DNA of 64,000 nt from assembly GCA_019802505.1 (NCBI GenBank), contig JAFMOC010000059.1, forward strand, positions 951,001 through 1,015,000, read 5' to 3'. The stretch comes from Corydoras sp. C115 (Eukaryota > Chordata > Actinopteri > Siluriformes > Callichthyidae). The position numbers and the translations under genes were made by a program. Shown here one piece after another: positions 10,346 to 23,098 of this stretch (positions are counted from its first letter, which is position 1; each line of letters begins with the position of its first letter). The notes beneath the pieces were generated by a model. That model saw only the letters and a list, made by a program, of their open reading frames with translations, was not told the DNA's origin and ran no database searches.

Positions 10346-11524
10346 AATATCAGCACTTTAAGGGAAAAAACAGCTACACTGTCATATTATCAACCTGATC
10401 ATGCTTGGTCTATAAACCATATTCTGGTTTTGAAATATAAATACATGTCAGCTATTTCCTAACCCAACAACCTTGGCATACTAATATTAGCTTGCTTTAA
10501 TAAACTGGGGCCACAAAGTTTAATGGACTTTTCAGATTTCTCTTTAACGGAGTTACATAGTTCAGCTTAAACTATTAAAAATGTTCTCCATTATGGACTT
10601 TCACAACTGGACATTAAAGGTTTCATCCTCAGATGCACAAACAATAGAATTTATTCAACCTCACGCCAACGCTGTTGTACTAAATTAGCTTAGCTCTGGC
10701 GCTGAGACGAGCTCCATCCCAGGTGGTAAATCAGTTAGTGGTGATGAAGGTATTTAGTGTTGGTTCTGTGCAGGTACATTGCGCAACGATATAAATCGAC
10801 TTTTTTTCAAGTGGAAACAATTTAGAATATGTTTTACATGCAATTAAAATTCAAAGCATCTGTTTAATTCAAGCTGGTTTGTTATATGATAAAGCAGGAA
10901 GGGAAGTTGTGCAGATTAAAGGCTCAAACCATTCAGTTACATGATATTCGCTTTGACTGTCAAATCATTTTCACAGTGCACCACAAGTAGGAACAGATGG
11001 GATGATAAAGCATTAAGCACAAAGCAGAGCGTTGTCCAATGCAATGGAAACTGAAAATGTGCCTCATCATGCGCCACAATCCTCTTCCTACTATTCTTGT
11101 ATTTTATCCTGTGGTATGTTCTCATTTCTGATATCTCAGTGTAGTTGGTGGGTTATATGACCTACACTGGATCACTCATACTGGTGTGGGGAAATATCTA
11201 AGAAAAGAGCAAAGTTGACCCCTGTAAACTGTAAATAAAAATGTTATTGCATATGTCAGTTCTTTGACAGAAAAAGAAATACCAATAACAGGATGAATAT
11301 CTGTATGGTATCCCTGGCTGGAGGTTTTGATCTAGTTACAAAGCATGTGTCTTCAGTGCTTTGGCTCTGGCTTGGTGTTAGCAGGGTGCCTTCTGCCTCA
11401 TTCTCTTCTGTTGTGCTTTTTATTTCTCTCAGCCATGCTGACATTCTCATATAAGGGCTTGGGGCAATGTATGCTGTTTTCTCACCCTGTGTTTCACTGC
11501 CAGCTAAGCGACAACAGTCACAGA
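10346..11524. other. Unique non-coding stretch
   Basis: No recognised element. Several 60-110 codon frames here lack domains, and the one that runs past 11525 enters SINE sequence. Confidence 0.45.
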
Positions 11525-11640
11525 TTCACCTTACACGCAAGATTTCGGGCAAACCGGAGAACCTTGAGAAAAACCATGTGGACATGGAGAACATTGAAAC
11601 TTCACCCAGATTGGGATTCAAATCTGGATCCCCAGCTAAT
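11525..11640 (-). mobile_element. SINE-1 head half
   Basis: It carries the reversed central domain (CCGGAGAACC, GGACATGGAGAACA) and head start (CAGATTGGGATTCAAATC, GGATCCCCAGC), but no tail. A tail half of another copy follows directly. Confidence 0.75.
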
Positions 11641-11775
11641 CATCTTCTACTTAATCCTATATTAGGGACTAGGGTCGCGGGATTCCCACATCTATCCAGG
11701 GAGAACAATTCGGGTGCTGGGCAGATACACCCAGGACAGAGTGCCAATCCATCATTATATAGGGGCAATTTGACT
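11641..11775 (-). mobile_element. SINE-1 tail half
   Basis: CATCTTCTACTTAATCC, GGGTCGCGGG, CATCTATCCAGGGAGAACAA and GGGCAGATACACCCAGGACA are the reversed 3' half of SINE-1. The order of the two halves is opposite to that in a complete copy, so this is the junction of two tandem copies. Confidence 0.75.
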
Positions 11776-11795
11776 CAATGCTTGACTTCATTTGC

Positions 11796-11832
11796 AGAAA
11801 TGTCCCCCCAGGAATTAATAAAGTATTCTGAT
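11796..11832 (+). mobile_element. LINE 3'-end remnant
   Basis: GAAATGTCCCCCCAGGAATT followed by AATAAAGTATTCTGATTCT is a familiar teleost LINE 3' terminus. A reverse-oriented relative lies near 62268. The family is not assigned. Confidence 0.5.
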
Positions 11833-12010
11833 TCTTATATTTTGGACTGTATTGATAGGCGGACATGTTAACTAATTCATAATGCTGCAATTCTGAAAAC
11901 CTGTTAAGTTTTATAAACAGCTTTATCAGTATATCTGAATATTTGATTTAATATTTAATAATTTAATATTTGAAAAATATTTGGGCATAGTGACAATAAA
12001 GGTATTCTCT

Positions 12011-12746
12011 TCTTCTGCCTTGTCCTGGTCACTCCATCATCCCCTTCTCCTTCTGGGTTTTAGGTTTAGCTTTGATTGATTTTATGTATTTATACCTTTC
12101 ACCACTTAAATTGCAAGCATTGGCTGAAACACATGCTTCCAGCACTTTACATTAAAACGTTTTTTTAACCATTTTGTTAATAATTGAAATGTACTATTTT
12201 TCTGAAAACAGTGTACCATAAACACACGGAGCTTGTAGTTCTCGCTTGTGCTTGGGGATCTGAGGGAAATTAGTGTCATAAGAAGAAAAACGCCAGTGTT
12301 AGTACTTCAGCTTTCTTATGAGCAATGAAAGGAAAAACAAAACAAACAACATCAAAGAATAGAACGAGAAAATGTCAGAGAGGAGATTATACTCACTAAA
12401 TCATTTATTTAAACATTTCAATGAACGCATTGAGAGGAAAGTGAGGTGTTGTCCTATCTAATTGCGCACTTATTTAATTACATGAGGAGCTCTGGGATTT
12501 AAACCAATAGCAAAAAAAGAAAATCAGTAACAGAATGTGAAACACCCTTTTATAAGACCTAGTAATTACAGATACGACTGCTAACAGGCTTAAGTTGAGG
12601 CATTAGGTGCTTACAGCAGACAGGATTTACAATTCTAAAAGTGTTTTTATTCAATATGTACAGAATGAGTAAGAATCAAAAGCTCACACCTCTAAAATAT
12701 TTATTACAGCTTATATAAAATGCAGAATTAATAAAGTAGAATTTTT
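12011..12746. other. Unique non-coding stretch
   Basis: Nothing recognised apart from a TGACAATAAAGG motif just before it at about 11990-12002, another possible LINE end. Confidence 0.4.
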
Positions 12747-13130
12747 GGCAACACTTTCTATGAATCTGGTATTCATAATGCATTGTAAGTGCATTTATAA
12801 AGCTTTATATTTATAAGTATTCATAATGCTATATAACATTTGTCATAAACCTTTGTTAATGTACATTTAATTATTTGGACGTTTAGACATTCTTACTTTA
12901 AACAAGATAATTACACTTTAGTCTTAAAGTCTGTAAAGAGTCTGTAAGCTTTTATAAGTCATTATGTACTACTATGTATGCAGTCTTTTTTCAAAAAGTT
13001 AATTAATGACAACACTTTACTTTATGCCTGTAAAGAGAGCTTATAAGCTTTAATAAAAAGTTATGAGCAATTATAAAGTTATTTTCAGGAAAAGCGCTTG
13101 TTAAACACAAACATTATAAGGTTTTATGTC
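12747..13130. mobile_element. MITE-A copy, right end missing
   Basis: It starts GGCAACACTTTCTATGAATC with GCATTTATAAAGCTTTAT as in other copies and keeps internal motifs such as AGAGAGCTTATAAGCTTT. It stops before the inverted right end. Confidence 0.75.
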
Positions 13131-14054
13131 GACCCTCAAGTTCTCACTTGAAAAACCAAACACATTATTCGAGTGGGCGCTGAGCGATCTTACAAAATGA
13201 TGTGACTTTAGTTCATGTTTTCCCCCAAAAAAGCTTGTTTATTCCAAATTTGCATTTGAATTGAGGTTGCTTTGGGCCAGTGCAGATAACTTACATACTG
13301 TACACTACTGGAAAAGTTATGCAATGTAAATGTATCTGATTACTAATGTATCAATTAATTATCTTTATTTTTAAAGAAGCATAATGATTTAACCTAAAAT
13401 AAATATGAATATTTTTCCTGTTACAGCTACATAAAGCTACAGATTTTTTGCTCATAAAGATAAAAGTATTAACATTTTCTTCTTGACAGACTCTTTACTT
13501 TTTTTAAATAACAGTGCCCCTATGCACACCGTGAGAGCCACCATGAGATGCTTTAATGAGCTTGATGGGTGGAACTTAGTTGTCTGCACTGAGCTCAGAC
13601 CACAACCCAATTAAATTGCTTTTGGGATAAATTGGAATGTCGAATGCACAACAGGCCTTATCCACCAACCTCAGCACATGACCTCATCATACTAATGATG
13701 TGTCCATATTCAGCATTATTTGCAAATATTTGGTATAAATGAGCTGCTACATAAACCTGGGTCTTATTTTACAAGCTTTTTCAAAGTGTTTTGGTGACCA
13801 GCAGAGAAGGAGATATGTCATATACACTGATGTATGGTCAGCCACAGGGACGTGTTGACATGTTGATAGGGAGCCGTGGTGCCAATTCTATGTTGTTCAC
13901 TACTGTTGAATAGTGGAGTCATTTTCCCAACTCTGCCCAACTCTGCCCATAATTCGAACAACTCAGAACACATATCATTCAGAAGCAGTGGCTATGGTTC
14001 CTCCTTAAATACTTCTGTTGCTCTTAAATCATTTTGGATCAAACCATCTCCTAA
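13131..14054. other. Unique non-coding stretch
   Basis: No recognised repeat or exon. The sequence from 13876 resembles no known protein, and its frame runs into the following SINE. Confidence 0.4.
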
Positions 14055-14305
14055 GTCTCATCTCATGATCTTCAGCTTAATACTCTACTAGGGTCGCAGG
14101 GGGTTCCCCATGCCCATCCAGGAGAGAACATTTCAGGTACTGGGCGGATACTTCCAGAACATGGCACCAATCCATTGTTGGGCATACATTCACTATATAC
14201 ACAAAGACACACACTTTAGGGGCAATTTAAAGCAGCCAGTTCACATTGTAATTATGTTTCCTCTCTGAAACTGGAGAACCTGGAGAAAACCCACCAGGCT
14301 CAGTA
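14055..14305 (-). mobile_element. SINE-1 copy, head missing
   Basis: Tail CTCATGATCTTCAGCTTAAT, CCATGCCCATCCAGGAGAGA and the GGGCAATTTAAAGCAGCC segment are present. The copy ends within the central domain (CTGGAGAACCTGGAGAAAAC). Moderately diverged. Confidence 0.8.
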
Positions 14306-14788
14306 AGAAGTGAGTCTGAAAAAGATGCACTTTATTCTGCTTATGCCAAATTCTGAGCGTCTAATCAGCAGAAATCTGGTTTGATCATACAGATCAGCTA
14401 TATTTCCCCTCAATGGTCATGATTATTACTCTGATCATTGATATATTTTTAATACCATTGCACAAGCAAACCATACAACATTTCAACTTTAAAAAGAAAA
14501 AAAAATTGCTCCAGCTGGTCTAACCTTAATAAGGGTTGGCAATTATACTGTATATAACATTCTACCATAGAATTAAGTAACCTAATTTAATTATGTACTT
14601 CGGGGATGTGGGTCATATCAGTATTTCATAACATTATTGTAACAACCTTATGCCACCTTCACAAAAAAAGAACAATCCGGTGCTGAGGATTAAAAAAGTC
14701 AAGCTGTTCCTATAAAATTGCCCACAGCAAATCCAGAAGAAATATTAATTAATTAATTATGACGAAAAACAAATTATTCATCATGCTT

Positions 14789-15060
14789 AGCAGCACGTTG
14801 GTGTAGTGCTTAGCACGTTCACTACTCTGTGCTGGGGATCCAGGTTTGAATTTCAATCTGCATTGAGTTTACATGTTCTCCCCATGTCCACATGAATTTT
14901 TTTCTGTGTTCTCCGTTGTCCTCCCACAGTCCAAATACATGGATTTAAGGTAAATTGGCTGCTCTAAGTTGCCCCATCTAAATTGTCTCTATATAGTGCA
15001 TGTGTGATGCACGTCCCCCCACCCCACGACCTAGTAGAGGATTGAGCAGAAGATAATGTT
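14789..15060 (+). mobile_element. SINE-1, old copy
   Basis: Head CAGCACGTTGGTGTAGTGCT, degraded B box (GGTTTGAATTTC), central domain and tail CCTAGTAGAGGATTGAGCAG are recognisable. The segment with the GCGCCC motifs is deleted. Confidence 0.8.
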
Positions 15061-15500
15061 CCTTAAACCAGCATATTAGAATTATTTTAATCTGAGTTCA
15101 ATGACATTCATGTTGACACTAATGTTTCTGTTTTATACCTCAAACAAACATTTCTATTTTGAATAAAATGTTGTTATAATTACATTTTTATTATACTCCA
15201 TCCACATGATCTATTGCATGGTTGTTGAAGAACTATTTTAACCCCAAACCCCCCACCTCCTAAAACCAGGGTCACTTCCACTGTATTTCTTTCTCTCTGA
15301 CTGGTAAACAACATCCCATTGCCATATTTTTGAGCCACCCAATAACACAAGCAAACACACAACACCAAACAATGAAACACAGTAAATCTCGTCTTAGTCA
15401 GACTCGAATTAATTACATTTATCAGACCAGCTTGCACCACTGAGAATTTCCAACCCACATTAAGCACCGCTAGTGGAAAGATAAACACCAGAATGTACTG

Positions 15501-15506
<6 letters not shown>

Positions 15507-15542
<36 letters not shown>

Positions 15543-15548
15543 CGCACA
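15507..15548. repeat. (CA)n microsatellite
   Basis: CA run with CG interruptions. It generates long but meaningless open frames on the minus strand. Confidence 0.9.
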
Positions 15549-16013
15549 TAATATGAAAAATATATGCCGTAGACGCTTTACTGCTGTAAACAACAGAGGA
15601 AGAGAGTAAAATCAAAATCACATGACTGCTAAAGCTTCCAAACAGAATTATGTTCCAAATGTAATTACCCAGCATGAAGCGACCTTAAAAACGCTCGGAC
15701 TGAGGGCTGAATTTTTTTCCCTAAAATTTGACATCAATCTTAGCTTTCAGTTTTGTTTTTGGCTTGACTTTTTATAGTTGCGCCTATAAAAAGTCCATTA
15801 TGTTGTGTTTTTCAAGGCACTGGGTTTACTAAGTGATTTAATAAAAGATGAAAAGTCATTTCCTTAATGCATCTTAATAGTATTTTTTATAATACTAGAT
15901 TTTAAAAGTATACATTGATTTTAGTATCCATCTAAATATGTGCTGTTTGTTCTATTGAAATTGTTTGCCATATCATTTATATATGTAATAACAAGTCATT
16001 CCTACATTAAACC

Positions 16014-16656
<643 letters not shown>

Positions 16657-16663
16657 TTAAACC

Positions 16664-17690
16664 ATGTTGATGAAGTAGTAATTACTTTAGGTTTCTAATT
16701 GGTAATGGTATTATTATTATTATTATTTATGCAATGTGGTCACTGTTGGTTTCCATCCATGAAATTCCCACCATCACATGACTGTTAGCAAACGCGATGA
16801 TAAGCAAAAACATGTGCTTCCTTTAAAAGTTCAGTGACCACATACATAATTTTCCAGACTGAAGCTGGACAACATCACAGGACAGCCAAAGCCAAAGATA
16901 CTATGTTTCTAAAAAGGGATAAGCATTCATATGAACAAATGGTTTGTTGTGTTTTTGTCGTGTTGCATTGGGTTTCATCCTTATCCTTTTCAGTTAGAAG
17001 TCTCTAGCCTGTGATGTGTACTGCATTTAGTTAATTAACAATTAGTCCTACTTTATCAGCGCTCATTTGTGTTTATTGCTCACATGTCCTTCTTTGTTAC
17101 GAGCCCAGCTCATATCTCTTTCCGCTAGAGATCGTCAGTTCAGTTAAGTTTGCCCTGCTCTGCTTTGGTTTTCTTTGCCTGTACCTTAAGTAATGAAGTA
17201 ACATGGGCTTACTTAGGTTTTTTTAAACATAGGTCAAGCTGTCGAGTTTTGGATCGGCTATAAACGAGCCGGGATAGTAAGAGGGCTTGGATTACGAGTT
17301 GAGAAATGTCTGATCTTCCTGATATTGTGCAGAGATGGGCCACTTGTTGTACAATGGCTGTACAATAAAAACATCAAAACACTAAATAAACATTCAAAAT
17401 AACTCCATGATTTTCTCTGGAAAAGAGATTCAGCTTCAGCTAAGTTGCCAATTAAGTGATTTAATGAGTATTAATGCAGCCATGCTGAAAAAAATCACCA
17501 AAAAATCACCACCATACGACACGCATGCTGCCCAATATCTACTTTTTCCCAAGTGTCGCATTAATAACTCTTGAATACCAGTTAATTGATTAATTAAATT
17601 AATTCTTTAGTAGTAAGTGTGTGAGCGACACAGAGGTGTTAAAAAAACCTTTTTTTTGTTCCCTGGCTGCTCAAATTTCACCTATAGAAT
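16664..17690. other. Unique non-coding stretch
   Basis: No coding signal. The short phrase AAGCTGTCGAGTTTTGGATC near 17237 recurs with few changes near 61560, a possible minor repeat. Confidence 0.4.
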
Positions 17691-17692
17691 GG

Positions 17693-17872
17693 ATATGTGT
17701 GTGTGTGTGTGTGTGTGTGGGTAAGTGTGTGCCCAGTGATGGATTGGTGCCCTCTCCTGGGTGTATCTACACAGCGCCCAAAAGGTTCTTTATGACGGGA
17801 ATAGTGAACCGTATCCCCCATGACCCAAGTCCCCAATAAAGAATTAGGAAGAGGATCATTTGATGAGATAAG
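17693..17872 (+). mobile_element. SINE-1 tail part with expanded TG tract
   Basis: A (TG)n run of about 24 bases takes the place of the internal TGTGTCTGTGTG segment of SINE-1. It is followed by GTGTGCCCAGTGATGGATTG, the GGGTGTATCTAC segment and a diverged tail. Head and central domain are missing. Confidence 0.75.
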
Positions 17873-17896
17873 AAAATGTTGCTATAATGTAACATG

Positions 17897-18072
17897 GACA
17901 TTACATTTGGTCATTTGGCAGACACTTTGATCCAAAGCAACTTAAAAGCATCCAAACTTGATGGCTGGGGTCACAGCACCCCTAAAGGGCCTTGTTCAAC
18001 TTCAGTGAACATGGGATTTGAACCATCAACGTTCGGATGGTTATTCGGAAACTTTGATCAACACCTGCTCCA
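17897..18072 (-). mobile_element. SINE-2 copy
   Basis: It carries TTACATTTGGTCATTTGGCA, GATCCAAAGCAACTTA, ACTTCAGTGAACATGGGA and TTTGAACCATCAACGTTCGG, the reversed tail-to-head order of SINE-2. The A-box end is degraded. Confidence 0.75.
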
Positions 18073-18816
18073 TTTCCAAATGAAACAAAGAAGGTGCTGA
18101 TCAATGTTTCCAACATTGAGGTTTTATTACAGCACAAACACCATCTTCAGACTCGCAAAAATGACTGGCAGTATCAGGATTTAAACTTTCTATATCTTCT
18201 AAAGTGAATAAACGCAAGAATTATTTCTGCAGAAAATCTCCTGAGATGATGTTTTGTTACAAATATACTGTAAATCCTTTAAAACTGTATAAACAGAAAT
18301 CACAATTGCAAATACATTTTGAAGAAACCAAGGGCAACAAAATAACTGAATTTTATTTACTGGAGATGCAAAGACAGAAAGGTTTCCAGCAGCTGCAGAG
18401 AGCAAGGTCAACTTATTGATCAAAAAGATCTGTAAATTGGGTATAATGCATCATGCATCACTCTTTATTCAATTATTCCTTGACTTACTCTGATTCAATT
18501 ATCTTGTTTCCTATCCGTCTCGCGTTTTCTCTCCCCCTCGTTCGCTCTCATTCTCATAAACAAAGCAATTATTTATATACTGTATATTAAAAATGATCAA
18601 AAATAAAGGGCAAGGAGTTTTATAAAAGAAATAAGAACTTGTACAGTGGCCTGTGAATTTTAATTAACACATTAGCTTTTGACAAATGGTAACTGTAACC
18701 TTAACGTCCTCCTTTTATTCTCAACTAACAATCTGTGATCTGTACTGCAATAACACGGCCTAAAATAGGTATAAAACAATCCATTGTTATAGTATAATTA
18801 CTCTTTTAACAATAAT

Positions 18817-18821
<5 letters not shown>
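18073..18821. other. Unique non-coding stretch
   Basis: Two 71-74 codon frames on opposite strands at 18199-18423 overlap each other and have no domain; both are judged chance. Confidence 0.4.

Positions 18822-18909
<88 letters not shown>
18822..18909. repeat. (TA)n microsatellite
   Basis: About 88 bases of uninterrupted TA. Confidence 0.95.
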
Positions 18910-18913
<4 letters not shown>

Positions 18914-19383
18914 TGAAATGAGGCCATATAAATTAGACAGCAGACCTACTGCATGATTTGTAATCAACACAAGCAAGCAGTTATAAATTCATGCTTGCAA
19001 GTGAGCTTGGGTATTAATCTTTCTAGACATTTGCATTGTTGCTGCATTAATCCAGTTTCGTTTGATATGAACAGGAGCCGTACACTAAAGAAATGGCATT
19101 TTTATCTCTTTACACATCTTTGATACTATATTAAAGGACTGTCTGTGGTTACTAAAGCACATCCAGAACAGCCTGCACTTTGATTGAGTAGCTCTGTCTA
19201 GTCGAACAGGTGACTCCATCAAATCATCTACTGATCCGATGGATTTGCTAATCAATTTTTAGAGACAGGGGAACTAATAAAAAAAGGATTTACTAGAGTT
19301 TCAGAGCAAAACAAGTAAATTTATATATCACTGCAGCATACAATATACGTTCAATTATTTTTTATTGGCACTGTTTCCAATGG

Positions 19384-19468
19384 TGGGTGGCACGGAGGCT
19401 TAGTGGCTAGCGTGTTCAACTCTCAGCACTGGGAATCCAGGTTCGAATCCCGATAATGAATGAATGAA
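19384..19468 (+). mobile_element. Mini-SINE-1: head joined to tail
   Basis: Only 85 bp. The tRNA-like head (GGCACGGAGGCTTAGTGG, B box GGTTCGAATCC) is joined directly to the terminal GATAATGAATGAATGAA, without the central domain and body. A 12-bp duplication TGTTTCCAATGG flanks it (19372-19383 and 19469-19480), so it behaves as one insertion. Confidence 0.9.
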
Positions 19469-19711
19469 TGTTTCCAATGGCAATGCTGTATTTGTATATG
19501 TGGAGTTTTAACTTTTAATTGTCTGTTTTCTAGTCCATATTACACAACACTGACTGAATTATGAAATAACCAAATAACCAGACTACGTACACTCATTTGC
19601 TAATTATACATATTGTATTTCTACTGTTCACACTGTAGTCCATGTGATTCTTTACATACCTTTAAAACCCCTCTATAGAATGGTCAGGTTACATGCAAGT
19701 CGGGATAAGAT

Positions 19712-19935
19712 ACAGGGCCCTATTTTAGACAGATTTATCATGCCGTCAACCATGTAGTTTAATTTAGGGAGTGTCAGTGTGTCTTCGCTATCGTAACGAT
19801 GGGAAAAGTACGCTTCATACTAATCCTCTTAACGATTCATGGGTGTGTTTTGGGTGTAACCTGCAATAACCCAATCAGGGTTCCCTTTAAGAGCCAGGTG
19901 TGGTCTGACTTCAGCAGATTGCTATTTCATTGGTG
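19712..19935 (+). mobile_element. MITE-C (hAT-like), left part
   Basis: It starts ACAGGGCCCTATTTTAGAC, an end known from teleost hAT-type elements, and continues with GTGTCTTCGCTATCGTAACG, CATGGGTGTGTTTTGGGTG, AACCTGCAATAACCCAATCA and CCCTTTAAGAGCCAGG. No right inverted end was found. A 76-codon frame from 19799 lies inside it and is not a gene. Confidence 0.7.
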
Positions 19936-20133
19936 TACTGTAGTGCGATCAATATTTAGAGTGGGTACAACATTAAATAAACCTTTTAAATATTATTGTC
20001 ATCTTTATTTTTATGTTTTTATGCTGTAAAACTTAATTTTATTCATGCAAGTGTGAGTAGCAGACTATAGGTCAGCAAGAATAATTATTAATCAATTTAA
20101 ACAAGTACACAAGTAAACAAGTTTTTGCAGATT

Positions 20134-20474
20134 CCATCCATCCATCCATTATCTTCCACTTTATCCTATATTAGGATCGTGGGGGGGTTCCCCATGCCCA
20201 TCCAGGGGAGAACGTTTCGGGCACTGGGCAGATACACCCAGGACAGGCCGCCAATCTATCGCTGGGCACACACTCACTCACACAGACACACTCTATATGG
20301 GGCAAATTGGAGAACTCAATTGACCTTGATCCATGTTTTTGGACTGTGGGAGGAAACCGGAGAACCTGGAGGAAACCCACGTGGACATGGAAACGCCACC
20401 TAGATGGGGATTCGAACCGGGAATCCCTAGTGCTGAGAGGCGAACGTGCTAACCACTAAGCCACCGTGCCACCT
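20134..20474 (-). mobile_element. SINE-1, full length, with target duplication
   Basis: A 341-bp near-consensus copy with tail CCATCCATCCATTATC, central domain, reversed B box (GGGATTCGAACCGGGAATCC) and head CCACTAAGCCACCGTGCC. The 14-bp duplication AGTTTTTGCAGATT flanks it at 20120-20133 and 20475-20488. Confidence 0.95.
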
Positions 20475-20488
20475 AGTTTTTGCAGATT

Positions 20489-21379
20489 TATTCTCTAAAA
20501 ACAAAATATATCAAAAAGAACAGACTATTCCTGATTGAGCAAAGACTCAACTGTTAATCCAACATATCGTCCTACCCGGTTTGACTACAGAAATGCATTG
20601 CTTGCTTTCCGGTTTCCCATCCTGCACATTCATGCTTCTTTAGCTGATCCTGGACTTGGCAGCCCACTTGGTGTTCAGTTAACTCAAATAAGCTCACTCA
20701 TGTAACTCCACTACTCATCTACTCCACTACACCCCGGCTTGCTCACTGTGCTCTAATGACGACTGCAGCCTGGTGTTTCCACCTCACTCTAGTGCCAATT
20801 CTCACACCTTATTTTACCCAGCTCTATCCCTGATGTTCAGCCATTCAAAATTTCCATGACAACCTTTAGACATGTGTCTTCTGTAGACAGTGATTGATCC
20901 AGATTGGCAATTCTTCCTAATTAATAATCAGTTCACCTTGTCATGGCTTAACCTACTGACTTGTTCTCTCACTTGTAGGGTGATTTTGATTAAAGTGTCA
21001 AAAAATCTAAATGTTATGGAATTGTAAAGGTACTCATGCTGTTTAATACAAGAATGAATGGCATTACCAAGTATCAGCGAATGTGCTCTGCCAAAAAGTC
21101 TGGCAGGATATGGTTCTCTTTTCAAAGTAATTCATTATTAATCAGGCTATTTATGTCTTAACGTTGCCAAACTGCCACTTTTGTGTCATTAGGACTGCGG
21201 GGCATTTCTTTTGACTGAATAATTTTCCTCACACTGTACTAAATGTTTTTAAATTGCCTCAGAAGTGGTTAAAATGTGAAGTTAAATAATAGGACATTTG
21301 GCATCCAGAATCTGTTCTGTTTAATGATCTGCACTATTTTTCGACACTTTTTAAAGTACGTGTTTTAATAAGTATATTT
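20489..21379. other. Unique non-coding stretch
   Basis: No recognised element or exon. Confidence 0.45.
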
Positions 21380-22055
21380 GGTAACACTATATGATTCTGG
21401 TATACATAACACTTTAGAACACCTGTTAGACACCTCGGTAACCCTTCTATGAATCCGGTATTCAAAATACATAATAAGTGCATTTATAAAGCTTTATAAA
21501 CTATTCAGAATGCTTTATAACATTTGCCATAAGCATTTGTTAATGTGCATAGATGTTTATAATTATAGTCATACATTGATATAAAAATTTGACAGAAGGC
21601 TTTATAACAAAGTGACATAATGCATTATAATATGATTATAATTGGATGTTTAGACATTCTTACTTAAAACAAGATGATTACACTTTACTTAATGTCTGTA
21701 AAGAGCATTTATAAGCTTTTATAATTCATTATGTACTACTATGTATGCAGTCTCTTTCAAAGAGGTAAATATTGACAACATTGCATACCTGTAAAGAGAG
21801 CTTATAAGCTTTTCTAAACAGTTATGAGCACTTTACATTAAACACAAATGTCATAATGCTTTATTCTGCCAGTCTTTATAACAAGTTAATGGACAGTTAA
21901 AATATGTAATTCATAATGCATTATGCCACTTTGTGTTATAAAGCCTTATGGCATGTTCTTATAACACTTTATAAGTGTGGTTATGTACATATATGGACAT
22001 TACCTGAGGTTTATGACAAGTATTATAAAGTATTATGAATAGGTGCAGTGGTACC
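21380..22055. mobile_element. MITE-A, full-length copy preceded by a second left end
   Basis: A left end (GGTAACACTATATGATTCTG) at 21380 is followed 57 bases later by another (GGTAACCCTTCTATGAATCC) at 21437. From there the element runs to TATTATGAATAGGTGCAGTG and GTACC at 22055. The internal order matches 2949-3602. The doubled left end suggests one copy landed beside or inside another. Confidence 0.8.
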
Positions 22056-22395
22056 AGCCATATAAATACATTATAAGCTTATATGGACAATCTTATATGT
22101 TATGTTGGTATGCGTTCATTATATGTCAGGTTTTCCTATTATTATATTTGAGTTGTTTTTTAGATCACATTAAACCACATGCAGCAGAGGGTGAAATGCC
22201 AATGCTTCATCACTGCTCACAGAACGTTCTAGAGAGACTTCATTAGATGAATACACTCTGCTTTGGCTTTTATTCACTTTACCCTGTCTCAAGCCGCAGG
22301 TCCTGCCTCTTTTCGTTATTTTCCACTTATTCACTCCAGCCATCGCCCGTGCTTATGCCAGTTTTCCTGGTGCCTACGATTCGTTTTCTACCTTC

Positions 22396-22428
<33 letters not shown>

Positions 22429-23086
22429 CACTCTTGTTATGTCTGTCTGTCAGCTCTGCCAACCTTCTCACACAAATGATCACCCTGGAAATTCTCTAAG
22501 GCTCAAAGAATACACTGAATGCTACTTTTTTTTTAAACCATCTGTGGACAAGAAATAGAATATTATATTTAAAAATAAACCTCGCTCACACGATTCAAAG
22601 CATTTCATCAATGATGATATTGTAGTACACTAGACCATACGCACAGATGCACACCATCAGAAGTGCTGATATTTTTCAAATAAATGGCCCTGGGTTTTTA
22701 CTTTAAGATGAGGTTAGGTAAATTGATTTTTATACTATAGCACAAAGCTCAGGTGCGAGGTGCTAAAAATGTGCGAGATAACATGCAGGAAGCAAAATAT
22801 GTTCAGCTGTAGAGATTCGAGAAGCACAATGATGCAATATGTCTTCTGGTCAGAGTTCATATCCATGCACAGGGATGGAATATAACATACACGTCTACGA
22901 TACGAGACACACCTTTTAATCATTTCTATCATGCATTTTAATCAGCTCGATTGTCAGGAATGTATAAAATCAATCTTTTATGTTCTTATGCTTCCACCTT
23001 CGTTGGAACGTTTGGGAAAAGCAATTTCTCCGCCATCAATACTGTGCCTCAGTGCACAGTTCATGATGAAAATGTTTTTTAATACT
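22056..23086. other. Unique stretch with a long C run
   Basis: A run of 31 C lies at 22397-22427. No gene is supported; the overlapping plus-strand frames at 22247-22558 translate the C run as polyproline. Confidence 0.5.
22397..22427. repeat. Poly(C) tract, 31 bases
   Basis: Uninterrupted C. It is far longer than other homopolymers in the window except poly(A) at 16041, and its true length is uncertain because such tracts are hard to sequence. Confidence 0.9.
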
Positions 23087-23098
23087 TTGACTGTTCTT

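Noticed and set aside
15180..15675. 137- and 71-codon minus-strand frames
   Set aside because: They run through a CA microsatellite and contain no recognised motif elsewhere.
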